From positions 372,001 through 436,000 of the forward strand of contig NZ_QPEQ01000002.1 of the NCBI RefSeq assembly GCF_009455625.1: 64,000 bases of DNA, written 5' to 3'. Shown here piece after piece: positions 17,873-26,931 of the stretch. The DNA is from Paraburkholderia bonniea (lineage in GTDB: Bacteria > Pseudomonadota > Gammaproteobacteria > Burkholderiales > Burkholderiaceae). The translations under genes were made by a program, and so were the position numbers. How positions within the stretch are numbered: position 1 is the first letter of the stretch; each line of letters opens with the position of its first letter. The notes beneath the pieces are model-generated. The model had not been told where the DNA came from and searched no databases. It saw nothing but the letters and a program-made list of their open reading frames with translations.

Positions 17873-18409
17873 ATGTCGATTCCCGTTTCTCTCTCAGGCG
17901 TGGTTCAGGGTCTGCATCATTTCGCGTGGCGCTGCCGCGATGCCGAACAAACCCGGCATTTCTATGAAGACATCCTTGGCTTGCCGCTGGTGCATCTGAT
18001 CCGCAACGATCATGTGCCCAGTACCGGCGAGTACTGCCCTTACGTACACATTTTTTTCGAAATGGCTAATGGCGGCTATATCGCCTTCTTCGATCTGGGC
18101 GACGACACCGCCGCTGAGCCATCACCGAATACCCCCGCCTGGGTGAATCACCTCGCGCTCCGGGTCGAATCTTCCGAGCAACTGCGGCAGATGAAAACGC
18201 ATTTGCAGATCAACGGCATTGAAGTGTTGGGCGTGACCGACCACCACATCATCGAATCCATCTACTTTTTCGACCCGAATGGCATCCGGCTGGAATTGAC
18301 CACGCCCACTGTCAGCGCAGCCGTCATGCAGCAGCACGCCGACGAAGCGCATAGCCAGTTGCGCGCATGGAGCGCAGAAAAGCGGGCGGCGCGCGCGGAG
18401 GTGGCATGA
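17873..18409 (+). CDS. VOC-family protein (glyoxalase/extradiol dioxygenase fold)
   Basis: A 178-residue vicinal-oxygen-chelate protein. Two beta-alpha-beta-beta-beta modules are visible: GLHHFAWRCRD...HFYEDILGL first, then NHLALRVESSEQL and YFFDPNGIRLELT. His (GLHHF), His (NHLAL) and Glu (RLELT) are at the metal-ligand places. It begins the operon with an overlapping hydrolase and an FAD hydroxylase, so ring cleavage or an isomerase step in aromatic breakdown is likely, but the small size fits single-subunit VOC proteins with many functions. ATG at 17873 is preferred because GGAGA precedes it. Confidence 0.8.
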   Translation: MSIPVSLSGVVQGLHHFAWRCRDAEQTRHFYEDILGLPLVHLIRNDHVPSTGEYCPYVHIFFEMANGGYIAFFDLGDDTAAEPSPNTPAWVNHLALRVESSEQLRQMKTHLQINGIEVLGVTDHHIIESIYFFDPNGIRLELTTPTVSAAVMQQHADEAHSQLRAWSAEKRAARAEVA

Positions 18410-19554
18410 GCGCTTCGATGTCAGCAGCACCCGCGCTGCAACTGGTGGCGATTGACGTGCGCCCCGGCGCGACGATGGAAAGCCAGTCCGGCTTGCAGAA
18501 CCTGCGGCCCCGGATCTACGGTGCACTCGCTACCCCAGCCGCTGATAACCACGCAGTCGCCGCCATCGTGATGCATCCCACCAGCAATTTCATGGGCCAC
18601 TACCTGCTGCAGCCGCTAGCAGAACGGGGCATCGCCTGCCTTGGGCTGAACTCGCGCTATGCGGGCAATGACGCGATGCTGTTGATGGAGCAGGTCATCC
18701 AGGATCTGGGCGCAGGGGTTAAATGGCTGCGCGCGCAGGGTTACCGCAAAGTGGTGCTGATCGGCAATTCAGGTGGCGCGGCGCTGTGCAGTTTTTATCA
18801 GGCCGAAGCGGAGCACCTCAGCGCGACGCATTACGCCGATGGCTTGCCGACGCATCTGGTGCCGCAGGATCTGCCACCGGCCGACGCGCTGATTCTCTCC
18901 GCCGCGCATGCTGGCCGGGCGCGTTTGATCGAACAGTGGCTTGATCCTTCGGTTATCGAAGAAGACGATCCGCTGGCGACTGATCCGCAATGGGATCTGT
19001 ACTGTGGCCTGCCCACGCCGTTCTCTGCCACGTTTGTCGACAGCTTCCGCGCAGCGCAACGGGCGCGCCGTGAGCGCATCGAGCAATGGGTGCTGCAACG
19101 GCTGCGGCTGTTGCGGGCGTTGCCCGATGGGCCGCAAGACCAAACGTTTTTGGTCTATCGCACGCATGCTGACCCGCGTTTTCTTGATCTTTCGCTCGAT
19201 GCCAACGACCGCGCCCCAGGCTCGATCTGGGGCGACCCGCGCACGGTGAACTACGCGGCGAATGCGATGGGGCGCTTCAACACGCTGCGCTCGTGGCTGT
19301 CGCAGTGGTCCTCGCGTTCGCTAGCCGATGGCCCGAAGAACCTCGCACGGACCAGCGTCCCGGTGCTGCTGATGACCCATACCGCCGATGGCTCGACCTT
19401 CCCTAGCACCGCCCAGGCCTGGCGTGAGGCCGCGCCCGGACGGCTGAGCGAAGTCGAAGTCAAAGGCGGCAATCACTATTTATCCGGCCAGCCGGAGCTG
19501 GTGCGCCTGAGCGCCGATGCTTTCCACGACTGGCTTGGCAGGCATCTAGCCTGA
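18406..19554 (+). CDS. Alpha/beta hydrolase
   Basis: A 382-residue hydrolase whose start overlaps the previous stop (ATGA), so translation is coupled. The nucleophile elbow is GNSGG (VVLIGNSGGAALCSF); MHPTSNFMGHYLLQPLAERGI supplies the oxyanion region and a C-terminal KGGNHYLSGQPEL carries the catalytic His. Asp probably lies in LLMTHTADGSTF. It could hydrolyse a ring-cleavage product or an aromatic ester. Substrate unknown. Confidence 0.82.
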   Translation: MSASMSAAPALQLVAIDVRPGATMESQSGLQNLRPRIYGALATPAADNHAVAAIVMHPTSNFMGHYLLQPLAERGIACLGLNSRYAGNDAMLLMEQVIQDLGAGVKWLRAQGYRKVVLIGNSGGAALCSFYQAEAEHLSATHYADGLPTHLVPQDLPPADALILSAAHAGRARLIEQWLDPSVIEEDDPLATDPQWDLYCGLPTPFSATFVDSFRAAQRARRERIEQWVLQRLRLLRALPDGPQDQTFLVYRTHADPRFLDLSLDANDRAPGSIWGDPRTVNYAANAMGRFNTLRSWLSQWSSRSLADGPKNLARTSVPVLLMTHTADGSTFPSTAQAWREAAPGRLSEVEVKGGNHYLSGQPELVRLSADAFHDWLGRHLA

Positions 19555-19572
19555 CGCGACGAGGAGACGCTT

Positions 19573-21369
19573 GTGATCGAATCCATTGGGCCGTTTCGCT
19601 ACGAACGGTATGTTTCGCCGCTGCCTGCGCTTGAGGCTGGGCATGAGCGCCAGCGCCATCAGGTGGTCATCGTGGGCGGCGGGCCGGTTGGCCTGGCGCT
19701 GGCGCTTGGGCTGGCGCGTCATGGGGTGGCCTCGGTGGTGCTCGAAGCCGACGACACGGTTTGCATGGGCAGCCGGGCCGCCTGTATTTCGCGCCGCAGC
19801 CTGCAAATTCTTGAGCGGCTTGGCGTGCTGGAGACGGTGCTGGCCAAGGGGCTGGCATGGACTTCCGGGCGCAGTTTTTATCAGCAAACCGAAGTGTTCC
19901 GCTTCGACATGCCGCACGACGCCAGCCAGAAGCTGCCGCCGATGATCAATTTGCAGCAGTACTACATCGAACAGTTTTTAGTCGATGAAATCCGCGCGCG
20001 TTATGCGGACCTGGTTGAGATCCGCTGGGGCAGCACGGTGAGCGGGCTGACGCGCCTGCCCGAGCACACCACGCTGCAGGTGTCGCATATAGCAGGGCAC
20101 GAGACGAGTTGCTACACGCTGGACGCCGCCTGGGTGGTGGCCTGCGATGGCGGTCAAAGCTTTGTGCGCCGGCAGCTTGGGCTAACGCTCAGCGGCACGG
20201 GCTATGAAGGCAAATATGTGATCGTCGATATCGAAGCCGATCTGCCCGATCCAGTGGAGCGCCGTGCGTGGTTCGATCCGCCCTCCAACCCCGGCTGGAC
20301 CATGCTGATGCACTGCCAGCCAGACAACCTGTGGCGCATCGACTACCAGGTGCCAGACGACACCGACCTTGAAGCTGCATTAACACCAGCGGCGGTGACG
20401 CCTTACGTTGAACGTCAGCTTGCGTTGACTGGCCACGCGCACCGTCCCTGGAAGCTGGTCTGGAGCAGCGCTTACCGGGCGGGGGCGATGACGCTGGAGC
20501 GTTACCGCCATGGCCGCATCCTGTTCGCGGGCAATGCGGCTCACGCGTTGCCGATCTTTGGTGTGCGCGGGCTGAATTCCGGCTTTGACGATGCAGACAA
20601 CCTGGCGTGGAAGCTCGCTGGGGTGGTGCAGGGCTGGGGCGCTGACAGCTTGCTGGAGAGCTATTCGAGTGAACGGGTGCAGGCGTTTCATGTGAATGCG
20701 GCGAGCGCGATGCGCAGCACTGAGTTCATGGCACCGCCATCACGGGGTTATGCGCTGATGCGCGAGGCAGCGTTGTCGCTGGCGCTGCAGCACCGCGAGA
20801 TTGCGAAGCTGGTGAATCCGCGCCAGACCAGTGCGATCGAATACCTCGGCTCGCCGCTGTCGAACTGGTCAGCGCTGCAGGATAAAGCTGCTGCACCGGG
20901 TGGGCAGCGGCTGGCACCTGGTCAGGTGATGCCGGACGTGCCTGTCACAAATAGCCATGGCACAGCGTTTTTGTCTGACATGCTCGGGCCGCATTTCACG
21001 CTGATGTGCTTCGGCGCGCAAGCCGCGCATTTGTTCCCGCGTGTGGCGAGTGCACCGGGCTGGCCGCCGTTGCAGCGAGTGCAGGTGTATCTGGCAGCGG
21101 AGGCTCAGCCGAATCTCAATCAGGCTGCGCAGCAGAACGGAGCCGGGGCGGCTCGCGTGGTCACGGAGATTCATCCCGGCTTGTCGGCCACATATGGGAC
21201 ACGTGACGGCGAGGTCTGGCTGGTGCGTCCGGACGGTCATCTCTGCGCCCGCTGGCATGAACCCACTGACGCGGAGATCAGCGCGGCGCTGCAACACGCT
21301 TGCGGCCATGCGGGCACGCGAGCCCTTTCAGCCCAGACTCATTCGGAGGCCCACCATGCCCATGCTTAA
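19573..21369 (+). CDS. FAD-dependent aromatic hydroxylase (PheA/TfdB/MhpA type)
   Basis: A 598-residue class A flavoprotein monooxygenase. The FAD motif HQVVIVGGGPVGLALALGLA is at about residues 29-48, ending in an acidic residue after strand beta2 (VVLEADD). The second FAD motif reads GNAAHALPIFGVRGLNSGFDDADNLAWKL; most relatives have GDAAH, so Asp is replaced by Asn. A thioredoxin-like C-terminal domain follows (about 440-590). GTG start, with GAGGAG nine bases ahead. It hydroxylates an aromatic acid with NAD(P)H and O2; substrate unknown. Its end overlaps the DUF2783 gene. Confidence 0.87.
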   Translation: MIESIGPFRYERYVSPLPALEAGHERQRHQVVIVGGGPVGLALALGLARHGVASVVLEADDTVCMGSRAACISRRSLQILERLGVLETVLAKGLAWTSGRSFYQQTEVFRFDMPHDASQKLPPMINLQQYYIEQFLVDEIRARYADLVEIRWGSTVSGLTRLPEHTTLQVSHIAGHETSCYTLDAAWVVACDGGQSFVRRQLGLTLSGTGYEGKYVIVDIEADLPDPVERRAWFDPPSNPGWTMLMHCQPDNLWRIDYQVPDDTDLEAALTPAAVTPYVERQLALTGHAHRPWKLVWSSAYRAGAMTLERYRHGRILFAGNAAHALPIFGVRGLNSGFDDADNLAWKLAGVVQGWGADSLLESYSSERVQAFHVNAASAMRSTEFMAPPSRGYALMREAALSLALQHREIAKLVNPRQTSAIEYLGSPLSNWSALQDKAAAPGGQRLAPGQVMPDVPVTNSHGTAFLSDMLGPHFTLMCFGAQAAHLFPRVASAPGWPPLQRVQVYLAAEAQPNLNQAAQQNGAGAARVVTEIHPGLSATYGTRDGEVWLVRPDGHLCARWHEPTDAEISAALQHACGHAGTRALSAQTHSEAHHAHA

Positions 21370-21562
21370 AGATGAAGAACGTGACGCGCTGTATAGCGCC
21401 TGCTGTATGGCGATCAGCGAAGTTGGGCGCGAGCGCGAAAGCCTGCTGCTGGCCCGGCTGGTGCTGTTGCTGTTTGAAGCGCTTGGCGATGCCGCGCGTT
21501 GCGAAGCGGCATTGAGCGCGGCCCGCGATGCCGTTCCTGTGCCTAGCTTGTCCCGTCATTAA
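21356..21562 (+). CDS. DUF2783 small protein
   Basis: A 68-residue helical protein starting inside the last codons of the hydroxylase gene (14-bp overlap), with GGAGG nine bases upstream. The core ESLLLARLVLLLFEALGD and ALSAARD match the DUF2783 pattern, a family found next to FAD aromatic hydroxylases. Role unknown; the fixed neighbourhood suggests an accessory or stabilising partner of the hydroxylase. Confidence 0.85.
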   Translation: MPMLKDEERDALYSACCMAISEVGRERESLLLARLVLLLFEALGDAARCEAALSAARDAVPVPSLSRH

Positions 21563-21628
21563 CCATCGAATCATCACGGGCTCGCAGAAGCCCGGTGTTT
21601 ATTTGCCTCAGGATCAGGAGAACTCCCC

Positions 21629-22975
21629 ATGACAGCGTTGTCCCAGCCGCCCGCCATCGAGCCAGCGGCCCAGCAGCAAGACCGTGCGCTGTACCGCAAA
21701 GTCGCGCTGCGGATCGTGCCATTTCTGTTTATCTCGTACATCGTCGCGTTTCTCGACCGCATCAATATCGGTTTCGCCCAGCTTCAGATGAAGGGGGATC
21801 TGGGCTTTAGCGATGCGGTTTATGGCCTGGGTGCCGGGGTCTTTTTTCTTGGTTATTTTCTGTTTGAGGTGCCAAGCAACTTGTTATTGCAACGGATTGG
21901 CGCGCGCCGCACTTTTATCCGGATCATGGTGTGCTGGGGGCTGATCTCAGCAGGGATGGCCTTCGTCACCACGCCGTTGATGCTGTATTTGATGCGCTTT
22001 TTGCTGGGCGTTTTCGAAGCCGGATTTTTCCCGGGAATCATTTTGTATCTAACTTACTGGTTTCCAGCATCACGGCGCGCAGCGGTCACTTCCTGGCTGT
22101 TTGTCGCGGTGGCCATCGCGGGCGTGCTGGGCGGCATCGTCTCGGGCGCGATCATGGAGTACACCGGCGGCATGCTGGGTTTGTCTGGCTGGCAATGGAT
22201 GTTCATCATCGAAGGCCTGCCTGCGGCGGTGCTAGGGGTGATGGCCTGGTGGCTGCTGCAGGATCATCCGTCTAGCGCGCGCTGGTTATCGGCCGCCGAA
22301 AAAGCGCGTCTTCAGGCTCATCTGGATGCAGATCAGGCCGCGCGCAGCCACGTGGCATCGCATTCGTTTGCGGACGCACTGCGCAACCCACGGGTCTATC
22401 TGCTGGCAGCGGTGTATTTCACGCTGACTTGCGGCACGATGGCCATCAGTTTCTGGCTGCCCGCGATGATTAAAAGCGCGGGTGTGAACGGTGTGCTGCA
22501 AGTTGGGCTGTATAGCGCGATTCCATATGGTTTTGGCGCACTGGGGATCGTGCTGGTCTCGCGTCATTCGGATCGCCACCGTGAGCGGCGCGGCCACTAC
22601 GCGGTGTGCGCGATTCTGGGTGGCGTGACATTGTCGGCGCTGGGCTTTTTGCCAGCCAGCTTGCCGTTGATGCTCGTGCTGCTCAGCATGGCCGTGGTAT
22701 TCACGTTCGCGGCCTTGCCGGTGTTTTGGTCGATTCCCCAGGATTATTTGTCAGGGACCGGCGCGGCTGGCGGCATCGCACTGATCAGCAGCCTCGGGCA
22801 GCTCGGCAGTTTTTTTAGCCCAACGTTGATTGGCTGGGTCAAGATGGTCACAGGGCGGATAGATAACGGTCTGCATTTACTCGCATTGCTTTTGGTGCTG
22901 GGCGGCGTAACGCTGTATTTCGCGCTGGGTTCCCGGCGTGAGGTTGAGGCTGGGCTGGTGCGTCATCACGTTTGA
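21629..22975 (+). CDS. MFS transporter, ACS family; likely aromatic-acid importer
   Basis: A 448-residue inner-membrane protein with twelve predicted helices. It opens with RIVPFLFISYIVAFLDRINIGFAQLQM, closely like the tetronate transporter at 11532. CAGGAG precedes the ATG. As the last gene of the VOC-hydrolase-hydroxylase operon it probably imports the aromatic substrate. A terminator follows at 23078. Confidence 0.87.
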   Translation: MTALSQPPAIEPAAQQQDRALYRKVALRIVPFLFISYIVAFLDRINIGFAQLQMKGDLGFSDAVYGLGAGVFFLGYFLFEVPSNLLLQRIGARRTFIRIMVCWGLISAGMAFVTTPLMLYLMRFLLGVFEAGFFPGIILYLTYWFPASRRAAVTSWLFVAVAIAGVLGGIVSGAIMEYTGGMLGLSGWQWMFIIEGLPAAVLGVMAWWLLQDHPSSARWLSAAEKARLQAHLDADQAARSHVASHSFADALRNPRVYLLAAVYFTLTCGTMAISFWLPAMIKSAGVNGVLQVGLYSAIPYGFGALGIVLVSRHSDRHRERRGHYAVCAILGGVTLSALGFLPASLPLMLVLLSMAVVFTFAALPVFWSIPQDYLSGTGAAGGIALISSLGQLGSFFSPTLIGWVKMVTGRIDNGLHLLALLLVLGGVTLYFALGSRREVEAGLVRHHV

Positions 22976-23077
22976 GGATGCCGCGTGCGCGGTAAATCGC
23001 GCACGAGTTGCCAGGTGAATGCGAAGCGTAAAGCCCGATAGCCAGAGAGTCAGTCAGGATGTTCAGTTTGTTTGCTG

Positions 23078-23106
23078 CCCCGCACATGTTGCGGGGTTTT
23101 GTTTTT
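23078..23106 (+). terminator. Rho-independent terminator of the aromatic operon
   Basis: A 7-bp stem (CCCCGCA with TGCGGGG), 5-base loop, then TTTTGTTTTT. It lies about 100 bases after the MFS stop. The remaining 390 bases up to the H-NS gene hold no gene; the last 100 are AT-rich and should contain its promoter. Confidence 0.9.
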
Positions 23107-23495
23107 GGGCTTTCCTGTTTTGCTTTTCCCTGAAATTTTTCTGAAACCGTGCGGTTGAAATGAGGGTGTTTCGGTATCGGTTGAGTGTGTGATAAAGCCT
23201 GAATACGGCATAGCCCGTGCGGGCGTGGCGCTGCACCGGGTGTGCTGGCACAAATAAGCGGCTTGCGCTGAATCATTACCGCGAAGCGGGTTATGGCAAC
23301 TAGCCGTAGCAACCCGTTATTAGCTGCAGGTTTCTTTTCATCGGCCGCTCTTTTACGCGCTCACCCAGGTTACCCTGAAATAATTCGTGGTCAATGAACG
23401 GATTTTTCATTACCCGATTTCATATAAAAGCTATTTATATGATTGTTATTCATGGCATAGTGTCAAAATTCTTTTATTTTTTTAGGAGGTATCTG

Positions 23496-24074
23496 GTGAG
23501 TGCCCTCGACAAAATTCAGATTCGTATCAAGAAGCTGCAGCAAAAAGCAGAGGCCATGATTGCGAAACAGGCCTCTAGTGTGCTTAGCGATATCCGCGTG
23601 TTGATGGATCGTTATGGTTTGACGACTGCGGATATCGATGGGCATGGCCCGCATGGCAAACGCAAGCCTGGCAAGGCTGCGGCTGGGAAAGTGGGCCGGG
23701 CGGCCAAGGGCGTTAAAGCAGGCCAGGCCAAAGGCAAGCTGCCGCCGAAGTATCGTGATCCAAAAACCGGCGCGACCTGGAGCGGTCACGCCCGTGCGCC
23801 AGAATGGATCAAGCATGTGAAAGATCGCTCGGTCTTTTTGCTTGATGGCGCAACTGAGGAGCGTGTTTCTGCCGTCGCGCCAGGTAAGAAAATGGCGGCA
23901 AAGAAAGCAGGCGTGAAAAAGGCTGTTGCGGTGAAAAAAGCCGCCGCTAAAAAGATGCCAGCGAAGAAAGCAACCGTTAAAAAAACAGTGGCTAAAAAAG
24001 CACCCACCAAAAAAGCCGCTGCAAAAAAGGCTGGGGCACGCAAGGCGATGCCTAAGCCAGCCGCTGAGGCATAA
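23496..24074 (+). CDS. H-NS-family nucleoid protein with histone H1-like tail
   Basis: A 192-residue DNA-binding protein in three parts. Residues 1-50 form the oligomerising coiled coil (LDKIQIRIKKLQQKAEAM). Residues about 85-115 hold the H-NS DNA-contact motif (KYRDPKTGATWSGHARAPEWI). Residues 125-192 are a Lys/Ala/Pro-rich tail of KKA and PAKKA repeats like bacterial H1-like proteins. The GTG at 23496 is chosen because TAGGAGGT stands just ahead and it starts the coiled coil. Hybrids of this kind are known from Burkholderia; the tail should add non-specific DNA binding. It sits beside an AT-rich foreign gene, the usual target of H-NS silencing. Confidence 0.9.
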   Translation: MSALDKIQIRIKKLQQKAEAMIAKQASSVLSDIRVLMDRYGLTTADIDGHGPHGKRKPGKAAAGKVGRAAKGVKAGQAKGKLPPKYRDPKTGATWSGHARAPEWIKHVKDRSVFLLDGATEERVSAVAPGKKMAAKKAGVKKAVAVKKAAAKKMPAKKATVKKTVAKKAPTKKAAAKKAGARKAMPKPAAEA

Positions 24075-24204
24075 GTAACGGCAAACGAACGGCACGATGT
24101 TTAAAGCTGGCGGGTGGCTCTTCAAGGATTCAGCCGCTCGTCTTGCGACACAGGTTGTCGTTTATGCCGGAGGTAATCCGCTGAGTTATCCGGCAATGCC
24201 AAAC

Positions 24205-24238
24205 AAAACGCCCGATGAAATTCATCGGGCGTTTTTTT
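24205..24238. terminator. Bidirectional terminator between convergent genes
   Basis: A stem of about 12-13 bp (AACGCCCGATGAA with TTCATCGGGCGTT) with flanking A and T runs on the two sides. It can end the H-NS transcript on plus and, 90 bases beyond the stop, the large minus-strand gene. Confidence 0.9.
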
Positions 24239-24326
24239 GTCGTGCCGAAGCTGACTGGCAGTGAGTTCATCAGAGAGGCATACCGGCATTGCATCTCAAA
24301 CCGGAACGCTCCCTCGATAAACCGGT

Positions 24327-26696
24327 TTAATGCACAGCGGAACCAGTCCCCGGTGCATAAACCAGGACGTTTTGCTTCCGATTTTCATTGCCTTTACCCA
24401 GAGGGCTATCGATTGAATGAATGCACGCAACGTTTTCATGGCCGGGAATGAGAGCTCTGTTGTTAGCCTCGGCGTCGAGCGAATCTAATACGGCGTTATA
24501 TAACGAATTCGCCTCAATCTGGCTTGGTGCAACATGGTCAATTGTTTGAATATCTTCCACAAAATAGTCGTCAAATTTTCCTGAAATTTCCGGGGCTTTT
24601 TCTTTGGCAAAATTAATAAATGCCGCGCCGATTTTTAAGCTCGAATTCTCATTTTTACTTAAATAAGCAGCAAACCCAGGCAGATGTCTTGTCGCGGAAA
24701 ACAGGAAATACGGGAGCGATTGTGCGCTTAAATTCCACGTACTTTTTTTCATTGAACAATTTGAAAAATCAGCCAGGCTAGAGAAATCTGATTTTTTCAT
24801 GGTTTCATCCAGATCGGTAAATGCTTTTTTAAAATGATCCTGAACTTGCCAGTTATCCATCGCTTTCACAGTGTGTCCGTGGACATTCCCGTGATTCGGG
24901 GAAGGCAGTACTGCATTTCCCGTAAATTCATGGATAAAATTCATATCGCCGGGAGTGGAAAATCCTTGGCCACATACCGCAGCGAGCCAGTGAAACGACG
25001 GAAGGTTATCCGCTTCATTATTTTTGATAGGTTCGCTCTGATCTACACCCATTGAGTGTAATTTGGAATTAACTCGATTTATGGTTGGGAAATATGTTCC
25101 TAGTGACTCGAAAGAGACTAAAATCACCTCAAGTAAAAATTTATTGATATAGCGAATTTTTTCTTCCCAGGACAAAGTGTTGAACTCTGTTTTTTGTGCT
25201 GAGGTGTTGAAATAACGCGCTGCTACATCGTCCAGAATGCGAGTAAAAATTAACTCATTAACAGGGGCATGGGTTAATAATTTTGCATCATTTTCACTGA
25301 TTGCCATCATCAGCAGATGTGGCATGTAAAATTGCCGGACTTTATTTTTAAAATCACGTCTTAGTGAGACGTCGTGGTCAAGAATTTCGGCTGCTATTTG
25401 TAAAGATTTTCCCTGCATGTCGAGCATATTCGGATTATTGAAGATGGCAGCGTAGCTTTCGTTATCTGGAATATGTTCAATTTTCAGAAAAAACCGGAGA
25501 AAATTAAGATCGTGATTGGAGAAAATAATTTTATAATTGATGTTGTTATTTTTCAGTAATTTGAAAAAAGAAATGGTAGCTAGATCATTCGGGCCGCAAT
25601 CGTTGGTCGTGTCGCCCAGAAATATTACATCGATATTTGCGTCTGGATTGGCTGGAGAGGCATTTGTAGCTTGATCCAGGTTTTTTCTGAAGGCGAGGGA
25701 TAAATGGATGTCATATTGAGTTAAATCGGTGATGATCTGGTCGAGAGTAGTTTTCTTGTCGTCGAGAAAATCTTTTTTTTCTTGTTCCAGTGTTTGCATT
25801 TCTGCAGTTAAGCTGTCTATTTTTCCAAATTTTCGTTTGTAGAAAGGCAAATCGCTTTCTTTTTTCAATAAATCTTTTTTTTCGATAATTTTCTCCGAAA
25901 CAGTATTTAATTTTTGATTTACATTGTTGATTTCACGATAGCTAATTTTTTCAAATTTATCATGAATAATTTTAATGCTTTGATTAAATTGCTCAATGCT
26001 TTCCGCTGCTGAGCCAAGATAGCCTGCTGCGCCAATTTTTTTTGCCATTAACAAGGCATTACCGTGTCCATCGCCTATTACAATTTGACGGCAGTCAGCA
26101 AGCTTTTCTGATGACGCAATATCTGGCGTATCAAGGTCGATTTCGAATTCAACAGGTTTTTCTAGCTTCGCAATTTCTCGTGCGCGCTGGATATTCGGGC
26201 GGATTGCAGATACATCAAAAGAGTCGCCTGTTACGCCATTAAAATAAATTTTCCCATCATTGTTAATGTTGTATTTGATGTTTTTTGCGGCGTTCTGGTT
26301 GATTGAGACAATATCTTGCGCTAAAAAATGGCGAATAATAGAGGTTGTGAATTTAATATCAACTTCGCCATTTTCTGGATTAATGCAGCCATCGTGATGA
26401 AGCAACGCCAGAGCGAAAAATACCTGGGTTCCTTTTTCGGTTAAATGATACAGACTGCCGCCTTCGTTTTTTACCAGTAAATTTCTATCATAGTCTTCAC
26501 CCGGATTGGTGCCGAAAATTTTGTCGCGGATGACTCGGGTGATTAAAATATTATTATTTTCCGCCGCCTCGCCAACGAGATCAGTTAAATAGCTTGAAAT
26601 AGTTTTTTCAGTGCTGGAATTAGTATTTGCAACAGGAGGGGCAATGCTACTGCTTGAATTGGTGCGTGACAGGTTTGGGGAGACGGTGAGACTCAT
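24327..26696 (-). CDS. Large protein with PPP-type metallophosphatase motifs; putative secreted effector
   Basis: A 789-residue protein, far more AT-rich than its neighbours. The N-terminal 35 residues are Ser/Asn/Thr-rich and disordered. Metallophosphoesterase motifs occur in the right order: GDGHG (208-212), GDTTNDCGPND (361-371), SNHD (393-396), THAP (His476) and VHGHT (His608). A charged coiled-coil-like insertion (about 235-325) separates the first two. The extended GDxxxDxGxND motif resembles the Legionella effector phosphatases WipA and WipB, as far as I recall them, with Cys in place of the usual Arg. AAGGA precedes the ATG. No signal peptide or membrane segment is seen. The fold call is well supported by motif order; secretion and host targets are inferred. 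Confidence 0.65.
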   Translation of the reverse strand: MSLTVSPNLSRTNSSSSIAPPVANTNSSTEKTISSYLTDLVGEAAENNNILITRVIRDKIFGTNPGEDYDRNLLVKNEGGSLYHLTEKGTQVFFALALLHHDGCINPENGEVDIKFTTSIIRHFLAQDIVSINQNAAKNIKYNINNDGKIYFNGVTGDSFDVSAIRPNIQRAREIAKLEKPVEFEIDLDTPDIASSEKLADCRQIVIGDGHGNALLMAKKIGAAGYLGSAAESIEQFNQSIKIIHDKFEKISYREINNVNQKLNTVSEKIIEKKDLLKKESDLPFYKRKFGKIDSLTAEMQTLEQEKKDFLDDKKTTLDQIITDLTQYDIHLSLAFRKNLDQATNASPANPDANIDVIFLGDTTNDCGPNDLATISFFKLLKNNNINYKIIFSNHDLNFLRFFLKIEHIPDNESYAAIFNNPNMLDMQGKSLQIAAEILDHDVSLRRDFKNKVRQFYMPHLLMMAISENDAKLLTHAPVNELIFTRILDDVAARYFNTSAQKTEFNTLSWEEKIRYINKFLLEVILVSFESLGTYFPTINRVNSKLHSMGVDQSEPIKNNEADNLPSFHWLAAVCGQGFSTPGDMNFIHEFTGNAVLPSPNHGNVHGHTVKAMDNWQVQDHFKKAFTDLDETMKKSDFSSLADFSNCSMKKSTWNLSAQSLPYFLFSATRHLPGFAAYLSKNENSSLKIGAAFINFAKEKAPEISGKFDDYFVEDIQTIDHVAPSQIEANSLYNAVLDSLDAEANNRALIPGHENVACIHSIDSPLGKGNENRKQNVLVYAPGTGSAVH

Positions 26697-26931
26697 TAGC
26701 TTAATTCCTTAACAATTGGGGGTCTTTGCTAAGTAACCAGCCATGTCATTAGGTTCCCTCGGCACTTGATCGCAGCGTAATCAAGTAGCGCTCGTGCCCG
26801 GGCAGTTCGCGTCAAATCTCCTGTGCGCCACTCTCAAGCTTTATGCGGTGAACTGCACCAACAGGTTCGTGGAAACGGCGAAACAGCGAAGCGGCCAACC
26901 GCGCCACTTCGCTCTCCATCAGGCTGGCTCT

